Origin: Paracoccaceae bacterium Fryx2 | Lineage (GTDB): Bacteria; Pseudomonadota; Alphaproteobacteria; Rhodobacterales; Rhodobacteraceae | NCBI GenBank assembly: GCA_032334235.1 | Contig: JAVSGI010000005.1 | Location: 3,103,501-3,167,500, forward strand | Direction: 5' to 3' | DNA: 64,000 nucleotides | Part shown: piece after piece, positions 45,386-53,962 of the stretch | Layout: every line of letters begins with the position of its first letter | Position numbering within the stretch: position 1 is the stretch's first letter | Notes under the pieces: model-generated | What the model was told of the DNA's origin: nothing | What the model saw: only the letters and a program-made list of their open reading frames with translations | Database searches by the model: none | Position numbers and translations under genes: made by a program

Positions 45386-45569
45386 CGGGTTTCGCGTGCT
45401 GGCCTCGCTGCCGTTCGAGGTGAAACTGATCGAGATCGGCATCGCCACGCGCAGCCAGGACACCTGGCTGAACACGCTGCTCGGCGACGGTATCGCCACC
45501 CTGATCGCCGACGGCACCCTGGATACCTTGTTGCAGGCCCATCACCTGCAGCCCGCGGAAGAGAGTTGA
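45386..45569 (+). pseudogene. 3' remnant of a family-3 solute-binding-protein gene
   Basis: On the plus strand about 60 codons, from about 45386 to the TGA at 45567-45569, read as the C-terminal lobe of an amino-acid-type binding protein (LPFEVKLIEIGIATRS, DGIATLIADGTLDTLLQ). The frame loses sense exactly where the minus-strand M50 remnant begins, which marks a rearrangement breakpoint near 45385. A GTG at 45396 exists but the product would be only 57 residues. Confidence 0.6.
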
Positions 45570-45883
45570 AGTCTTGCAGAGTGCAAACGTCGCAGCGACC
45601 TGCGGTCGGAAAGGGTCGGGGCCATGAGTGACCTGCCCTTCTGGACCATCCTGATGCGGACATTGGCGGTCGCGCTGCTGACAGATGCAAGGTGAAAGGT
45701 GCGGCCAATCGTCATGAGTTCCTCCTCCTAGCGCGAGACGGCTCGGCCGGTCTCGACACCTGTTGATCGTTTGCGGGTCAGCGGCAGATGGTGGTCCGGT
45801 CTGGTGCTCCTCCTTCATGCATGGTCGGTCGTTCGCCCCGCACGGTGATGCGGGCGTTGACACTTGCGTTCGCGCGGGTGTCG
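45570..45883. other. 314-bp stretch with no intact gene
   Basis: It holds only a 23-codon frame at 45624-45695 (MSDLPFWTILMRTLAVALLT), possibly the first codons of a lost permease gene after the binding-protein remnant. No clear promoter or terminator was seen. Confidence 0.4.
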
Positions 45884-46262
45884 TTATTTCGGTTTCTTCT
45901 CTATCGTGATGTTGGCAAAGCGGGCGTCCATCACCGCAAGCTCGTGATCGCCCGCCGGTGCGCCGTGCATCTTCAACAGGTAGGCCAGCACGTCGGCATA
46001 GGTCTGTTCCTGCAGGCTGCCCGGCCGGCCGACCGGCATGGTGTCGCGCATGAACCGGAAGTAGGTGCTCAGCGACACCCCTTCGTGTTTGGAGTTCAGC
46101 GTATATCCCGTCAGGGTCGGCACGCTTGGCCCGCCCCTTCCGGTGTTGCCGTGGCAGGATGCGCAGATTTCCGTGTAGACCAGTTTGCCGCGCTCGGCCT
46201 GTTCTTCGGTGAAGACACCGCTGCAGATTCTCAGCGGTTCGGGTTCATCCGCTGGCTGTCGA
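45884..46262 (-). pseudogene. Cytochrome c gene lacking its 5' end
   Basis: About 125 codons encode a mono-heme c-type cytochrome domain: EEQAERGKLVYTEICASCHG (CxxCH), a likely Met ligand in RDTMPVGRPGS, and a C-terminal helix AYLLKMHGAPAGDHELAV. No signal peptide or start codon precedes it in frame: at about 46263 the sequence switches to an IclR-type HTH in another frame. Without export the heme could not be attached, so I treat it as a pseudogene. It may once have served the alcohol oxidation chain. Confidence 0.65.
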
Positions 46263-46412
46263 GGCGCGGGTTTCGAGCATTCGGACGATCGTCGCCTTGT
46301 CAAAGCCCGTGCGGGCGTGGATGTAGCCGACCGTGGCACGGCCGTCGCTGTTGACGGCGCGCAACACCTCCATTCCGCGACTGAGCGAAACGACATTCCT
46401 GAAGGACGACAT
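46245..46412 (-). pseudogene. 5' remnant of an IclR-family regulator gene
   Basis: From ATG 46412 (GGGAG upstream) about 50 codons encode the IclR winged-HTH start (SLSRGMEVLRAVNSDGRATV, then HARTGFDKATIVRMLETR). Sense ends at about 46266 where the cytochrome remnant begins; the frame stops at 46245. The effector domain is missing. Confidence 0.65.
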
Positions 46413-46811
46413 GCTTTCTCCCGTAAAGAACACGGCACCCGGGGACGAAGGGCTGTGATCCCCAGGCGTCTCCGGAAACCGGTCGTCAAACCCCCTGCAC
46501 GAGACCCCGGCCATCCGACCGATATCCGGGATTCGCAGAGGACAATTTTACACGTCTTTGCGGCAGGCGGCAATCAAGGCGGCATGGCTGCCGCGTCCGG
46601 CCGCCAATCGAAGGCGCTGTCATGCGGTTTGGGGGCCGGGCCGGAAAGCGGGCGTGCCCGATCGGTTGAAAACCCTGCCAATGATGCCAATTAATGCAGG
46701 GTCGGCGTCGTCGGCGGAACAGGGGTCTTTTACTGACGTGCATCATGGCCGGGCGCGGCGGTATGGTGTCTGGCTTTGCCGACCCGAAGACATCTATCGA
46801 ACGGAACAGCC
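46413..46811. other. 399-bp intergenic region upstream of the RND genes
   Basis: It contains no supported gene. The sequence is less GC-rich around 46540-46560 and 46680-46735 (AATTTTACACG; CCAATTAATGCAGGG; TCTTTTACTGACG), plausible promoter areas for the divergent IclR remnant and the RND operon, but no element could be fixed. Confidence 0.35.
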
Positions 46812-48026
46812 ATGACCACCAACCCCACCTTTCCGACCCTGGACAAGCCGGAATGGGCCATGTCTCCGCGCGAGATGGCGGCGGCGCAGCGGGCAAGGGC
46901 CGGTCTGCCGCGGCGGCGGCGGCTGTGGCCATGGCTGGTGGCGCTGCTGGTCGTGCTGGCCGTGGGCGGGTATGCCTGGTGGTGGCAAAGCCGCCCCGCC
47001 CCGCCCGCCGCGCCAGAGGTGGCCGTGGTCAGCCGGATGCAGGTCAACCCCGATGAATACGCCACCCTTGCCCCGCAGACCCTGCGCCGCACCGTCAAGG
47101 TGATCGGCACGCTGGAACCGGCGCGCCGGGCGCAGCTTTCGTCGCAGACCGGCGGGCAGGTCGAGGCGGTGACGGCGCGGCCGGGCGACGCGGTGGCGGC
47201 GGGTGACATGCTGGTGCAGGTGGGTATCGAACGGCTGACGCTGGATCTGAACCTGCAGCGCAGCAACGCCGATGCCACCCGCGCCCAGCTTGCGCTGGCC
47301 GAGGGGCAGTTGCAGCGGGTGCAGGCGCTGCTGGATCGCGGCGTGTCCACCGCCTCCAGCCAGGAGGAGGCGCGCAGCAGCGTGGAAGGGCTGCGCGCCA
47401 CCGTTTCGGCGCTGGCCGATCAGGTGCTGGCGGCCGAACTGACGCTGCGCAACGCCACGGTGCGCGCGCCGTTCGGCGGCATCGTCTCGGCCCGCGCGGT
47501 CGAGCCGGGCACCTTCGTGTCGGTCGGCGCGCCGCTGATCAGCCTGGTGGACCTGTCGCGGGTCGAGATGCAGGGCAACGCGCCGATCTCGGCCGGGTCG
47601 CTGCTGCGGCCGGGACAGGATGTGACCGTCACGGTTGACGGCATCGCCGGGCGCAGCTTCGCGGGCAGCGTCGCCCGGATCAACCCGGTGGCCGCCGAGG
47701 GCACCCGGACGATTCAGGTCTATGTGACCATCGACAATGCCGAGGGGCTGCTGCTGGGCGGCATGTTCGCCACCGGGCAGATCGTGGTGGCCGAGGCGAA
47801 GGATGCCCTTGCGATCCCGACCGATGCGCTGCGCACAGACCGGGCCGGGAAACATGTGCTGAAGATCGACGGCGATGTGCTGGTGCGCCAGCCGGTCGAG
47901 GCGGGCGGGGAATGGGCGGGGCGACTGACCGAGATCCGGTCCGGCATAGCTGCGGGCGACATCGTGGTGACCGCTGCCCTGCCGGAACTGACGCCGGGCG
48001 ACACCATCCGCCTGCTGGAGAACTAG
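46812..48026 (+). CDS. RND efflux periplasmic adaptor (membrane fusion protein)
   Basis: A 404-residue adaptor with one N-terminal membrane anchor (WPWLVALLVVLAVGGYAWWW at residues ~39-58). It has the split biotinyl-lipoyl domain (GQVEAVTARPGDAVAAGDML and TVRAPFGGIVSARAVEPGTFV), a helical hairpin between, and beta-barrel and membrane-proximal domains. The start at 46812 is the most sensible; an ATG at 46776 is upstream. It is followed after 4 bp by the pump gene. Substrate unknown; the absence of a TolC gene nearby means an outer channel is supplied elsewhere. Confidence 0.92.
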   Translation: MTTNPTFPTLDKPEWAMSPREMAAAQRARAGLPRRRRLWPWLVALLVVLAVGGYAWWWQSRPAPPAAPEVAVVSRMQVNPDEYATLAPQTLRRTVKVIGTLEPARRAQLSSQTGGQVEAVTARPGDAVAAGDMLVQVGIERLTLDLNLQRSNADATRAQLALAEGQLQRVQALLDRGVSTASSQEEARSSVEGLRATVSALADQVLAAELTLRNATVRAPFGGIVSARAVEPGTFVSVGAPLISLVDLSRVEMQGNAPISAGSLLRPGQDVTVTVDGIAGRSFAGSVARINPVAAEGTRTIQVYVTIDNAEGLLLGGMFATGQIVVAEAKDALAIPTDALRTDRAGKHVLKIDGDVLVRQPVEAGGEWAGRLTEIRSGIAAGDIVVTAALPELTPGDTIRLLEN

Positions 48027-48030
48027 GGCC

Positions 48031-51000
48031 ATGTTCCTGACCCGCATTTCCGTAGCGCAGCCGGTATTCGCCACGATGATCATGGCGGCGATCATGGTGT
48101 TCGGCATCTTCTCGTTCCAGCGGCTTGCGATCGAGCAACTGCCGGACGTGGATTTTCCGGTGGTGGCGGTGGTGGTTTCCTACCCCGGCGCCTCGCCCGA
48201 GGCGGTGGAGACCGATCTGGTCAAGCCGATCGAGGATGCGGTCAACACCATCAGCGGCATCGACAACGTCCGGTCCACCTCGCGCGCGGGCGAGGCGCTG
48301 GTGATCATCTTCTTCGACATGGACATCGCGTCGTCGGATGCGGCGCAGGACGTGCGCGACCGGCTGGCGGGCATTCAGGCTGCCTTCCCCGACAATGCCG
48401 AAGACCCGACCATCCTGCGCTTCGACCCCGCCGAACTGCCGGTGATCTCATTGGCAGTCAGTGGCGGCGATCTGGCGCCGCGCGACCTGACCGCGCTGAC
48501 CGAGGATGTGATCGTGCAGCGCCTGTCGGTGATTCAGGGTGTCGGGCGCGCGTCAGTGGTGGGCGGGGTGCCGCGGCAGTTGAACATCCTGATCGACCCC
48601 GACCGGCTGAACGCGTTCGGCGTGGGCGTGGGCGAGGTGACGGCGGCGCTGGCCGCCGAGAACCGCAACCTGCCCGCCGGGGCCATCGAGGCCGGGCGGG
48701 TGGTGCAGTCGATCCAGGTCGAGGGCCGGATCGAACGGGCGGCCGATTTCCTTGACATCATCGTGGCTCGCCGCGGCGGGCAGCCGGTGCGGCTGAGCGA
48801 TGTCGCCACCATCGAGGACGGTCAGGCCGAGGTGACAAGCATGGCCCTGCTGGACGGCGCGCAGGCGCTGGCGGTCGATGTGGTCAAGACCCAAGGCTCG
48901 AACACCGTCGCCGTGGCGCGCGAGGTTCGCGCGGCGGTGGCCGAACTGGTGGCCAACGACCTGCCCGAAGGCGTGACCATCGACATCGTGCGCGACAACG
49001 CAAAGCCGGTCGAGGAAAGCTACCTTGGCGTGCAGAACATGATGATCGAGGGCGCAGCACTGGCGACGCTGATCGTGTTCCTGTTCCTCAACTCGTGGCG
49101 CTCGACCGTGATCACCGGGCTGACCCTGCCCATTTCGGTGATCGGCACGATGACCGTGCTCTGGGCGCTGGGCTTCACGCTGAACATCATGACGCTGCTG
49201 GCGCTGTCGCTGGCCATCGGGTTGCTGATCGACGATGCCATCGTGGTGCGCGAAAACATCATGAGGCACCTGCACATGGGCAAGTCGCACCGGCAGGCGG
49301 CGCTGGAAGGCACGGCGGAAATCGGGCTGGCGGTGCTGGCCACCACGCTGTCGATCGTCGCGGTGTTCCTGCCGGTGGCGTTCATGGAAGGCATCATCGG
49401 GCGCTTCTTCCTGCAGTTCGGCGTCACGGTTTCGGTGGCGGTGCTGATTTCGCTGTTCGTCGCCTTCACGCTGGACCCGATGCTGTCGAGCGTGTGGTTC
49501 GACCCGGCCGCCGACCCCGACGCAAAGCGTGGGCCGCTGGGCCGGGCGGTGGCGCAGTTCGACCGGTTCTTCGTGGCGCTGGGCCGGGGTTACCGCCACG
49601 TGCTGCGCTGGAGCCTGCGGCACCGCCTGACCACGCTGGCGATTGCGCTCGCGGCGTTTGTCGGCAGCTTCTTCCTTGTGCCGCTGGTCGGGACCGAGTT
49701 TTCCCCGGCGGTCGACAACAGCGAATTCCAGATCGAGATCGAAACCCCGGTCGGGTCGTCGCTGGCCTATACCTCGGGCAAGATCCGGCAGGTGGACCGC
49801 GTGCTGCGCGAGTTCCCCGAGGTTGTCCGCACCTATGCCACCGTCAACAGCGGCTCGTCCAACAGCGGCGCGAACACGGCGGTGATCGCGGTCGCCATGG
49901 TCAGCCCCGGCAACCGCGACCGCAGCCCGCAGGACATGACGCTGCCGGTGCGGCAGGCGCTGGCGCAGATACCGGGCATCAGCGTCACGGTCGGCGCGGC
50001 GGGGGGGATGGGGTCGGTCTCGGCGCCGGTCGAGATCAACCTGTCGGGCGACAGCTTCACCACGCTGGGCCCGATGGCCGACGAACTGATGCGCCGCCTG
50101 CGCACCATCGACGGGCTGGCCGACGTGGCATCGAGCCTCGATGCCGCCCAGCCGGTGCTGGGGGTGCGGATCAACCGCGATGCGGCCAGCGACCTCGGCG
50201 TCAGCCTGGCGCAGATCGGCGACACGCTGCGCCCGATGCTGGGCGGGCAGACGGTGGGCGAGTGGACGGCCCCGGACGGGCGCAACTTCACCGTCAACGT
50301 GCAACTGCCCGCCGAAGTGCGCAACGACCGCGCGGTGCTGGGGTCGCTGCCGATCCGGCAAAGCGGCGGCGACGCGCTGGTGCGGCTGGACCGGGTTGCC
50401 GAACTGGTGGATTCGTTCGGCCCGTCCGAGATTTCCCGCGCCGACCTGTCGCGGACGGTGACTGTCACCGCCAACCTCTCGGGCAAGGCGCTGGGCGACG
50501 TGCTGCCCGAGGTGCAGGCCGCCATGGCCGAGATTCCCAAACCCCCCGGCTACCGCATCACGACCGGCGGCGATGCCAAGCGGCTGGCCGAAACCGGGGC
50601 CACGGCGGCCACGGCGCTGCTGCTGGCGGTGATCTTCATCTATCTGGTGCTTGCCTCGCAGTTCGGCAGCTTCCTGCAGCCTGTCGCCATCATGGCCGCC
50701 CTGCCGCTGTCGCTGATCGGGGTGGTGCTGGGCCTTCTGGTCGGGGGATCGACGCTGAACATGTTCTCGATGATCGGTTTCATCATGCTGATGGGGCTGG
50801 TGGTCAAGAACGCGATCCTGCTGGTCGACAATGCCAACCAGCGGGTGCGCGAGGGCATGAACCTTTATGACGCGCTGCTGGAGGCCGGGACGACCCGCTT
50901 CCGCCCGATCATCATGACGACGCTGGCGATGATCTTCGGCATGTTGCCGCTGGCGCTGAACATCCACGAGGGCAGCGGCCAGAACGCGCCGATGGCCCAT

Positions 51001-51147
51001 GCGGTGATCGGCGGGCTGATCTCGTCAACGCTGCTGACGCTGGTGGTGGTGCCGGTGGCGCTGACCTATCTCGATGCGCTGGGGCGGCGGGTGTCGCGCC
51101 GTTTCCCGCCGCCACCTGATGCGTCGGCCGGCCGTCCGGCGGAATGA
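48031..51147 (+). CDS. RND efflux pump, inner-membrane permease (HAE1-like)
   Basis: A 1038-residue RND transporter with 12 expected helices and two large periplasmic loops. Visible hallmarks are the N-terminal SYPGASPEAVETDLVKPIED, the TM4 proton-relay aspartates in LLIDDAIVVREN, and the TM10-11 FIMLMGLVVKNAILLVDNAN. Length is full. It forms an operon with the adaptor gene and converges on the iron-containing alcohol dehydrogenase gene after 44 bp. There is no sign of damage. Likely substrates are hydrophobic toxicants; heavy-metal (CusA-type) motifs are absent. Confidence 0.93.
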   Translation: MFLTRISVAQPVFATMIMAAIMVFGIFSFQRLAIEQLPDVDFPVVAVVVSYPGASPEAVETDLVKPIEDAVNTISGIDNVRSTSRAGEALVIIFFDMDIASSDAAQDVRDRLAGIQAAFPDNAEDPTILRFDPAELPVISLAVSGGDLAPRDLTALTEDVIVQRLSVIQGVGRASVVGGVPRQLNILIDPDRLNAFGVGVGEVTAALAAENRNLPAGAIEAGRVVQSIQVEGRIERAADFLDIIVARRGGQPVRLSDVATIEDGQAEVTSMALLDGAQALAVDVVKTQGSNTVAVAREVRAAVAELVANDLPEGVTIDIVRDNAKPVEESYLGVQNMMIEGAALATLIVFLFLNSWRSTVITGLTLPISVIGTMTVLWALGFTLNIMTLLALSLAIGLLIDDAIVVRENIMRHLHMGKSHRQAALEGTAEIGLAVLATTLSIVAVFLPVAFMEGIIGRFFLQFGVTVSVAVLISLFVAFTLDPMLSSVWFDPAADPDAKRGPLGRAVAQFDRFFVALGRGYRHVLRWSLRHRLTTLAIALAAFVGSFFLVPLVGTEFSPAVDNSEFQIEIETPVGSSLAYTSGKIRQVDRVLREFPEVVRTYATVNSGSSNSGANTAVIAVAMVSPGNRDRSPQDMTLPVRQALAQIPGISVTVGAAGGMGSVSAPVEINLSGDSFTTLGPMADELMRRLRTIDGLADVASSLDAAQPVLGVRINRDAASDLGVSLAQIGDTLRPMLGGQTVGEWTAPDGRNFTVNVQLPAEVRNDRAVLGSLPIRQSGGDALVRLDRVAELVDSFGPSEISRADLSRTVTVTANLSGKALGDVLPEVQAAMAEIPKPPGYRITTGGDAKRLAETGATAATALLLAVIFIYLVLASQFGSFLQPVAIMAALPLSLIGVVLGLLVGGSTLNMFSMIGFIMLMGLVVKNAILLVDNANQRVREGMNLYDALLEAGTTRFRPIIMTTLAMIFGMLPLALNIHEGSGQNAPMAHAVIGGLISSTLLTLVVVPVALTYLDALGRRVSRRFPPPPDASAGRPAE

Positions 51148-51191
51148 ACCGGGTCGGTATCTCTTTAGGGGCAAGACCCGCCCTTGAGCGG

Positions 51192-52331
51192 TCAGCAAGA
51201 CCGTTCGAGAATGCGTATCAAGGCATCGACGCCCAGCGGCACCGGATTGCCCTTCATCGAAGACGATGCCAGCGCCGCCTCGGCAACCTGTGCGAAATCG
51301 GCCCGCGCCAGTCCGAGGTCGGCAAGGCCGGGCAGGCCCGCCGCGCGCGCCCATGCGGCAAGGGCATCCGGCGCATCGCCGGGGGTCGTTTGCAGCGGCG
51401 GCGCGAGGGTTTCGCAGACCCGCTGCAACCGGTCACGCGCCGGCCCTTCGCTCGCGTTGCGGTTTTCGGCAAGCACAGCGCCCAGCAAGGTGCCGCAGAT
51501 CGCACCATGCGCGGCCCCGGTCAGCCCGCCGATCACCCCGGCCAGACCATGCACCGCCCCAAGGCCGCCATTGGCCAGCGCCAGCCCGCCCGACAGGCTG
51601 ACCCAGGCCAGATCGTCCCGCGCCTCCGCGTCTTCGGCCTGCATCAGGCGCATCAGGGCGGCCAGCCCCAGGCCGATGGCGGGCAGGGTCAGCGCATCGG
51701 TGAACGGCGTGGCGCGGCACGAGACATGGGGCTCGATCACCTGCGTGACGGCATCGAGGCCCGAGGCCAGGGTGACGGCGCGGGAACAATGGTCGGTCAG
51801 CGCCGGGTCGACGATGGCGATGCGGGCCAGCATCCGGTCATCGCGCAGGCTGACCTTGCGGCCGTGGTCGGGCAGGCCGATCACGGCGTTCTTCGTGGCT
51901 TCAGCCCCGGTGCCGGACGTGGTCGGCAGGGCGATGAAGGGCAGGGGGGCGGCGGTCAGGGGCAGGGCGCGGCCCACCACCTCCAGATGATCCATCGCAC
52001 CGCCGGGCGCGGGGGCGAGGGCGGCGACGGCCTTGGCCAGATCGAGCGCCGCGCCGCCGCCAAGACCCGTGACCCAGTGCGCGCCGAAAGCCTTTGCCTG
52101 CGCCACCGCATCTTCCAGCACCGCTAGCGTCGGCTCGGCGGCACAGGGCAGCGCCAGCACCGCGACTCCCTGCGCCGCCAGCGACTCCACCAGCCAGGCA
52201 GCGCGCGCCGGGTTGGCGCCATGCACCACGATGCCGCGCGAGCCGTAGGCCGCAATCAGGCCGGGGGCCTTCGCGGCCTCGCCACGGCCGAACAGGATGC
52301 GCCCGGGGGCGGTGATGCCGAAGGGGGTCAT
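51192..52331 (-). CDS. Iron-containing alcohol dehydrogenase family protein
   Basis: A 379-residue enzyme of the Fe-ADH/maleylacetate reductase superfamily: nucleotide-binding [13 protein letters not shown] and [12 protein letters not shown]. The metal region [14 protein letters not shown] has Gln where the first metal His usually is, while the later His pair (AVHGLAG and GAAHGAICG, 14 apart) is present. This Gln form occurs in a known subgroup. It overlaps glpK by ATGA, so it is the last gene of the glycerol operon. A role in reducing or oxidising a C3 alcohol/aldehyde is suggested by that position only. Confidence 0.85.
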   Translation of the reverse strand: MTPFGITAPGRILFGRGEAAKAPGLIAAYGSRGIVVHGANPARAAWLVESLAAQGVAVLALPCAAEPTLAVLEDAVAQAKAFGAHWVTGLGGGAALDLAKAVAALAPAPGGAMDHLEVVGRALPLTAAPLPFIALPTTSGTGAEATKNAVIGLPDHGRKVSLRDDRMLARIAIVDPALTDHCSRAVTLASGLDAVTQVIEPHVSCRATPFTDALTLPAIGLGLAALMRLMQAEDAEARDDLAWVSLSGGLALANGGLGAVHGLAGVIGGLTGAAHGAICGTLLGAVLAENRNASEGPARDRLQRVCETLAPPLQTTPGDAPDALAAWARAAGLPGLADLGLARADFAQVAEAALASSSMKGNPVPLGVDALIRILERSC

Positions 52332-53812
52332 ACCGACATCGTCGCCCGCACGGCGCGGCCCCAGCGAGCGTATTTCGCGGTGCGGGTGGCGTCGTCCATT
52401 TCCGGCAGGAAGCGGCGGTCGAGCGCCCATATCCGGGCGAACTCCTCCGGCCCCGGGTAGATCCCGGCCTGCATTCCTGCCAGCCAGGCCGCGCCAAGGG
52501 CCGTGGTCTCGGTCACCTTCGGGCGGTCGACCGGGGCGCCGATGATGTCGGACAGGAACTGCATCGTCCAGTCGCTGCCCGCCATGCCGCCATCCACCCG
52601 CAGCACGCCATCCGCCCGCGCGCCCCAGTCGGCCTGCATCGCCTCCAGCAGGTCGCGGGTCTGGTAGCCCACGCTTTCCAGCGCGGCACGGGCCAGTTCG
52701 GCGGGGCCAGAGTTGCGCGCCAGCCCGTAGATCGCACCACGGCAGTCCGGCTGCCAGTAGGGCGCGCCAAGGCCGGTGAAGGCGGGCACCAGCACGACCG
52801 GCTGCGCCGGATCGGCGGCTTCGGCCAGCCCTTGCGTCTCGCGCGCCTCTCGGATGATCTTCAGCCCGTCGCGCAGCCATTGCACCACCGCGCCCGCAAT
52901 GAAGATCGAGCCTTCCAGCGCATAGGTAGGCCGCCCGTTCAACTGATAGGCGATGGTGGTCAGCAGGCGGCTTTTCGAGGCAACCATCTGGTCGCCGGTG
53001 TTCAGAAGCGCGAAACACCCCGTTCCATAGGTCGATTTCATCATGCCGGGGCTGAAACAGGCCTGCCCCACTGTCGCGGCCTGCTGGTCGCCCGCCACGC
53101 CAAGGATCGGGATCTCGCGCCCGAACAGGTCGGCGCGGGTCAGGCCATAGTCGGCGGCGCAATCGCGCACCTCGGGCAGCAGCGCCATCGGGATGCCCAT
53201 CAGGGCGCAGATGCCTTCGTCCCAACGACCCTCGCGGATGTTGTAAAGCATGGTGCGGGCGGCGTTGGTGGCGTCGGTGGCATGGACCCGTCCGCCGGTC
53301 AGCTGCCAGATCAGGTAGCTGTCGACCGTGCCGAAGGCCAGTTCGCCCCGTTCGGCGCGGGCCCGGGAGCCGGGAACGTGGTCGAGCAGCCATTTCACCT
53401 TGGTGGCCGAGAAATAGGGGTCGAGCAGCAGGCCGGTGCGGGCGGTGATGTCAGCCTCGTGCCCGGCGTCGCGCAGGGCGGTGCAGGTGTCGGCGGTGCG
53501 GCGGTCCTGCCAGACGATGGCATTGTGCAGCGGCTTGCCGGTCGCGCGGTCCCATATCAGGGTGGTTTCGCGCTGGTTGGTGATGCCGATCGCCACGATG
53601 TCGGCGGCGGTGATCCCGGCCTTCTCGATCACGCCGCGCGCCGTGCCCGCAACGGTGGACCACAGGTCGATCGGGTCATGCTCGACCCAGCCGGGTGCGG
53701 GGAAATGCTGCGGAAACTCCTCCTGCGCGATGGCCACGACCCGCAACGCGCTGTCGAAAAGGATGGCGCGGGACGAGGTCGTGCCCTGATCTATGGCAAG
53801 GATATGCGTCAT
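52328..53812 (-). CDS. glpK: Glycerol kinase
   Basis: A 494-residue FGGY-family kinase that phosphorylates glycerol to glycerol-3-phosphate in the cytoplasm. It has the N-terminal [17 protein letters not shown], glycerol-site segments NQRETT and [15 protein letters not shown], and the C-terminal [18 protein letters not shown]. The start at 53812 is chosen because the 16 extra upstream residues (Lys, Glu, His-rich) run out of the inverted repeat region. Glycerol brought in by GlpSTPQV would be its substrate and GlpD its next step. Confidence 0.95.
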   Translation of the reverse strand: MTHILAIDQGTTSSRAILFDSALRVVAIAQEEFPQHFPAPGWVEHDPIDLWSTVAGTARGVIEKAGITAADIVAIGITNQRETTLIWDRATGKPLHNAIVWQDRRTADTCTALRDAGHEADITARTGLLLDPYFSATKVKWLLDHVPGSRARAERGELAFGTVDSYLIWQLTGGRVHATDATNAARTMLYNIREGRWDEGICALMGIPMALLPEVRDCAADYGLTRADLFGREIPILGVAGDQQAATVGQACFSPGMMKSTYGTGCFALLNTGDQMVASKSRLLTTIAYQLNGRPTYALEGSIFIAGAVVQWLRDGLKIIREARETQGLAEAADPAQPVVLVPAFTGLGAPYWQPDCRGAIYGLARNSGPAELARAALESVGYQTRDLLEAMQADWGARADGVLRVDGGMAGSDWTMQFLSDIIGAPVDRPKVTETTALGAAWLAGMQAGIYPGPEEFARIWALDRRFLPEMDDATRTAKYARWGRAVRATMSV

Positions 53813-53856
53813 GTGGTGGTCCGGTTCCTGCGTGTGCGTCTGCGTTTCATCTTTTT

Positions 53857-53917
53857 TCAAATATCCCCGCCGGAGGCTCCCGGCCCGACCGCAGGAGCCT
53901 CCGGCGGGGATATTTGA
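53857..53917. terminator. 24-bp perfect inverted repeat between glpV and glpK
   Basis: Arms 53857-53880 and 53894-53917 are exact reverse complements and flank a 13-bp loop. The arm contains the segment CTCCGGCGGGGATATTTGA. The stem ends in an AT-rich part but no long U-run follows on either strand. Its place after the abundant binding-protein gene and before the kinase suggests partial termination or mRNA 3'-end protection. The arm sequence resembles dispersed intergenic repeats I recall from Rhodobacterales. Confidence 0.75.
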
Positions 53918-53962
53918 GAACAGAAGAAAGGCGGGCGGGGTCTTTCACCCCGCCCGCCGGTC

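Noticed and set aside
48553..51000. 815-codon minus-strand frame opposite the RND pump
   Set aside because: His/Arg/Gln-rich shadow of a full-length RND transporter.
51150..51180. CGGGTC/GACCCG inverted repeat between the RND pump and the iron-containing dehydrogenase as bidirectional terminator
   Set aside because: Arms are only 6 bp with a 19-bp loop and no U-run on either strand; expected by chance at this GC content.
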